DNA of 7,062 nt from Streptomycetaceae bacterium (GTDB lineage: Bacteria > Actinomycetota > Actinomycetes > Nanopelagicales > Nanopelagicaceae): NCBI GenBank assembly GCA_027486075.1, contig JAIXPU010000136.1, forward strand, positions 1 to 7,062. Direction: 5' to 3'. The notes beneath the pieces were generated by a model. The model saw only the letters and a list, made by a program, of their open reading frames with translations. It was not told the DNA's origin and searched no databases. Below are positions 5,687 to 7,062 of the stretch, one piece after another. Each line of letters begins with the position of its first letter. The first letter of the stretch is position 1. The translations under genes and the position numbers were made by a program.

Positions 5687-6949
5687 TTAAGCCTGATAGA
5701 TAGGAAAACGTGCAGTCAGTGCATGAACATCAGATTTGATTGCAGCATGTGCGCTGGCATCATCAGTTTTAATCGCACGAGAAATCAGAGAAGCGATGGT
5801 CTTCATCTCTTCAACTCCCATACCTTGTGTGGTGGTTGCAGGCGTTCCGACGCGGATTCCTGAAGTTACAGAAGGCGCTTCTGGATCATATGGAATTGAG
5901 TTCTTATTAAGAACGATTCCGGCAGCGCCGCAACGCTCATCTGCCACCTTGCCATTAACACCGGTAGAGCGAATATCTATCAGGGCAAGATGTGTCTGGG
6001 TTCCGCCAGAGACAGCGCGCATACCTTCAGCTTCGAGAGCTGTACACAGTGATTGCGCATTAACGATGACATCTTTTGCATACTTTTGATAAGCAGGCGT
6101 TGCACATTCAGCGAGCGCAATTGCCTTTCCGGCAACCGCCGACATGATTGGTCCGCCTTGCATTCCAGGAAAGACCGCCTTATCAATTGCTGCAGCATGT
6201 TCGGCCTTGGAGAGAATCATTCCACCGCGTGGTCCACGCAGAACCTTGTGGGTTGTAAATGAGACAACATCTGCATAAGGAACTGGAGATGGGATTGCTT
6301 TTCCGGCAACGAGGCCGATGAAGTGGGCAGCATCAACCCACATAATGGCGCCAACTTCATCGCAGATGGCGCGAACTTTTTCAAAGTCAATCAGCGATGG
6401 GTAGGCGGTTGCACCTGAACAAATCATCTTTGGCTTGTTAGCAATTGCTAGATCGCGTAGCTCGTCATAGTCGATGAGCTCGTTATCTTGCCTGACGCCG
6501 TAGGAAACAATGTTGAACCATTTGCCTGAGAAGTTGACCTTAGATCCATGTGTGAGATGGCCACCGTGAGGCAGCGACATCGCTAGGACGGTATCCCCTG
6601 GCTTGGTAAAAGCTTGATAGACAGCGATATTTGCGCTTGCTCCTGAATGCGGTTGCACATTGGCATGCTCTGCACCGAAGAGCGATTTCGCGCGATCAAT
6701 AGCAATAACTTCTGCCTTATCTACCTCTTCGCACCCACCGTAATAACGCTTACCTGGATAACCTTCGGCATATTTATTGGAGAGCGTTGAACCCATCGCT
6801 GCTAACACTGCGCGAGATGTGAAGTTTTCAGATGCAATCAGTTGCAAGTTGGTCTGTTGGCGCTTAAGTTCAGAGAGAAGAACTGCAGCAACATCAGGGT
6901 CTTGCTTCTGAAGAAGCGTGAAATCTGGGCCATAGAAGGTTTCGGACAT
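5687..6949 (-). CDS. glyA: Serine hydroxymethyltransferase
   Basis: This PLP enzyme interconverts serine plus tetrahydrofolate with glycine plus 5,10-methylene-tetrahydrofolate, the main source of one-carbon units. The 420 residues are full length. Motifs include LIASENFTS (37-45), the NKYAEGYPGKRYYGG region (58-72), HSGASAN (101-107), VDAAHFIGLVAG (205-216, with D206 expected to bind the PLP ring nitrogen) and FTTHKVLRGPRGG (231-243), where K235 is the PLP lysine. The C-terminal SGIRVGTPATTTQGM is also conserved. The ATG at 6947-6949 is 17 nt after the upstream gene; a TAGG about 9 nt before it is the only possible ribosome binding site, so coupling is likely. The sua5-glyA-wecA order is known in other actinobacteria such as Streptomyces, which supports one operon. 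Confidence 0.98.
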   Translation of the reverse strand: MSETFYGPDFTLLQKQDPDVAAVLLSELKRQQTNLQLIASENFTSRAVLAAMGSTLSNKYAEGYPGKRYYGGCEEVDKAEVIAIDRAKSLFGAEHANVQPHSGASANIAVYQAFTKPGDTVLAMSLPHGGHLTHGSKVNFSGKWFNIVSYGVRQDNELIDYDELRDLAIANKPKMICSGATAYPSLIDFEKVRAICDEVGAIMWVDAAHFIGLVAGKAIPSPVPYADVVSFTTHKVLRGPRGGMILSKAEHAAAIDKAVFPGMQGGPIMSAVAGKAIALAECATPAYQKYAKDVIVNAQSLCTALEAEGMRAVSGGTQTHLALIDIRSTGVNGKVADERCGAAGIVLNKNSIPYDPEAPSVTSGIRVGTPATTTQGMGVEEMKTIASLISRAIKTDDASAHAAIKSDVHALTARFPIYQA

Positions 6950-6966
6950 GGGCGCCAGCCTAATAG

Positions 6967-7062
6967 TTACCGCCCAGAAAGGCTCGGTGCAACCGCGCTC
7001 AGCGCATCTCGGGATATCGCTCCCTCGCGCACAATCCGTAGCCCAGATTTTGAGACTTCTAC
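6967..7062 (-). CDS. tsaC: C-terminal end of a Sua5/TsaC-type L-threonylcarbamoyladenylate synthase
   Basis: Only the last 31 codons and the TAA stop (6967-6969) are in the window; the gene begins beyond 7062. The frame reads LRIVREGAISRDALSAVAP and then a short tail ending SGR. The LR-x-x-R-x-GAIS segment is characteristic of the C-terminus of YrdC/Sua5 proteins, which make threonylcarbamoyl-AMP for the t6A37 modification of ANN-decoding tRNAs. Position supports the call, since Sua5 lies upstream of glyA or wecA in Streptomyces and Mycobacterium. No catalytic motif is visible in this fragment, so the family is inferred from a short tail plus context. Confidence 0.7.
   Translation of the reverse strand, partial: VEVSKSGLRIVREGAISRDALSAVAPSLSGR

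Noticed and set aside
1..7062. A hidden defence system, mobile element, CRISPR array or toxin-antitoxin pair
   Set aside because: All coding space is taken by housekeeping genes with intact motifs. I found no transposase, integrase, regularly spaced repeats, terminal inverted repeats or orphan small-gene pairs.

Overview
The window reads as chromosomal DNA of a free-living actinobacterium with unusually moderate GC (roughly half, by eye). The protein sequences look actinobacterial: RpsL carries K43 and K88 in the numbering used for Mycobacterium, and the sua5-glyA-wecA-atpI run is a familiar actinobacterial order. Low GC, tight packing and short spacers suggest a streamlined freshwater lineage of the acI/Nanopelagicales type. 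That placement is inference from style, not from a search.

Every gene lies on the minus strand, so transcription runs from high to low coordinates. First comes a metabolic/membrane operon: the tail of a Sua5/TsaC-type tRNA threonylcarbamoyladenosine enzyme (6967-7062), glyA (5687-6949), a WecA-type GlcNAc-1-phosphate transferase (4575-5675), a four-helix AtpI-like protein (4147-4572) and a small two-helix AtpZ-like protein (3924-4163). Gaps are 17, 11 and 2 nt, followed by a 17-nt overlap. In many actinobacteria this run leads straight into atpB and the rest of the F1Fo ATP synthase operon. Here it does not.

A 304-nt gene-free stretch (3620-3923) follows. It holds a weak terminator-like structure, a candidate promoter (TTGACC, 18 nt, TACCTT) and a leader of about 180 nt. 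The leader contains two mutually exclusive hairpins (3703-3734) and a 12-bp hairpin (3639-3666) ending 8 nt before the rpsL Shine-Dalgarno. I consider this leader the best candidate for something undescribed in the window.

The str operon comes next: rpsL (GTG start at 3619), rpsG (1-nt TAATG overlap), fusA (GTG start) and the first 180 codons of tuf, which runs off the window. All four have a purine-rich Shine-Dalgarno exactly 7 nt before the start, whereas the upstream operon has weak or no such sites. Together the genes cover ribosome decoding (S12, S7), the two elongation GTPases, one-carbon supply, tRNA modification, cell-envelope glycan priming and ATP synthase assembly accessories. I see no mobile element, CRISPR array, tRNA or rRNA gene, and no exotic multi-gene system.
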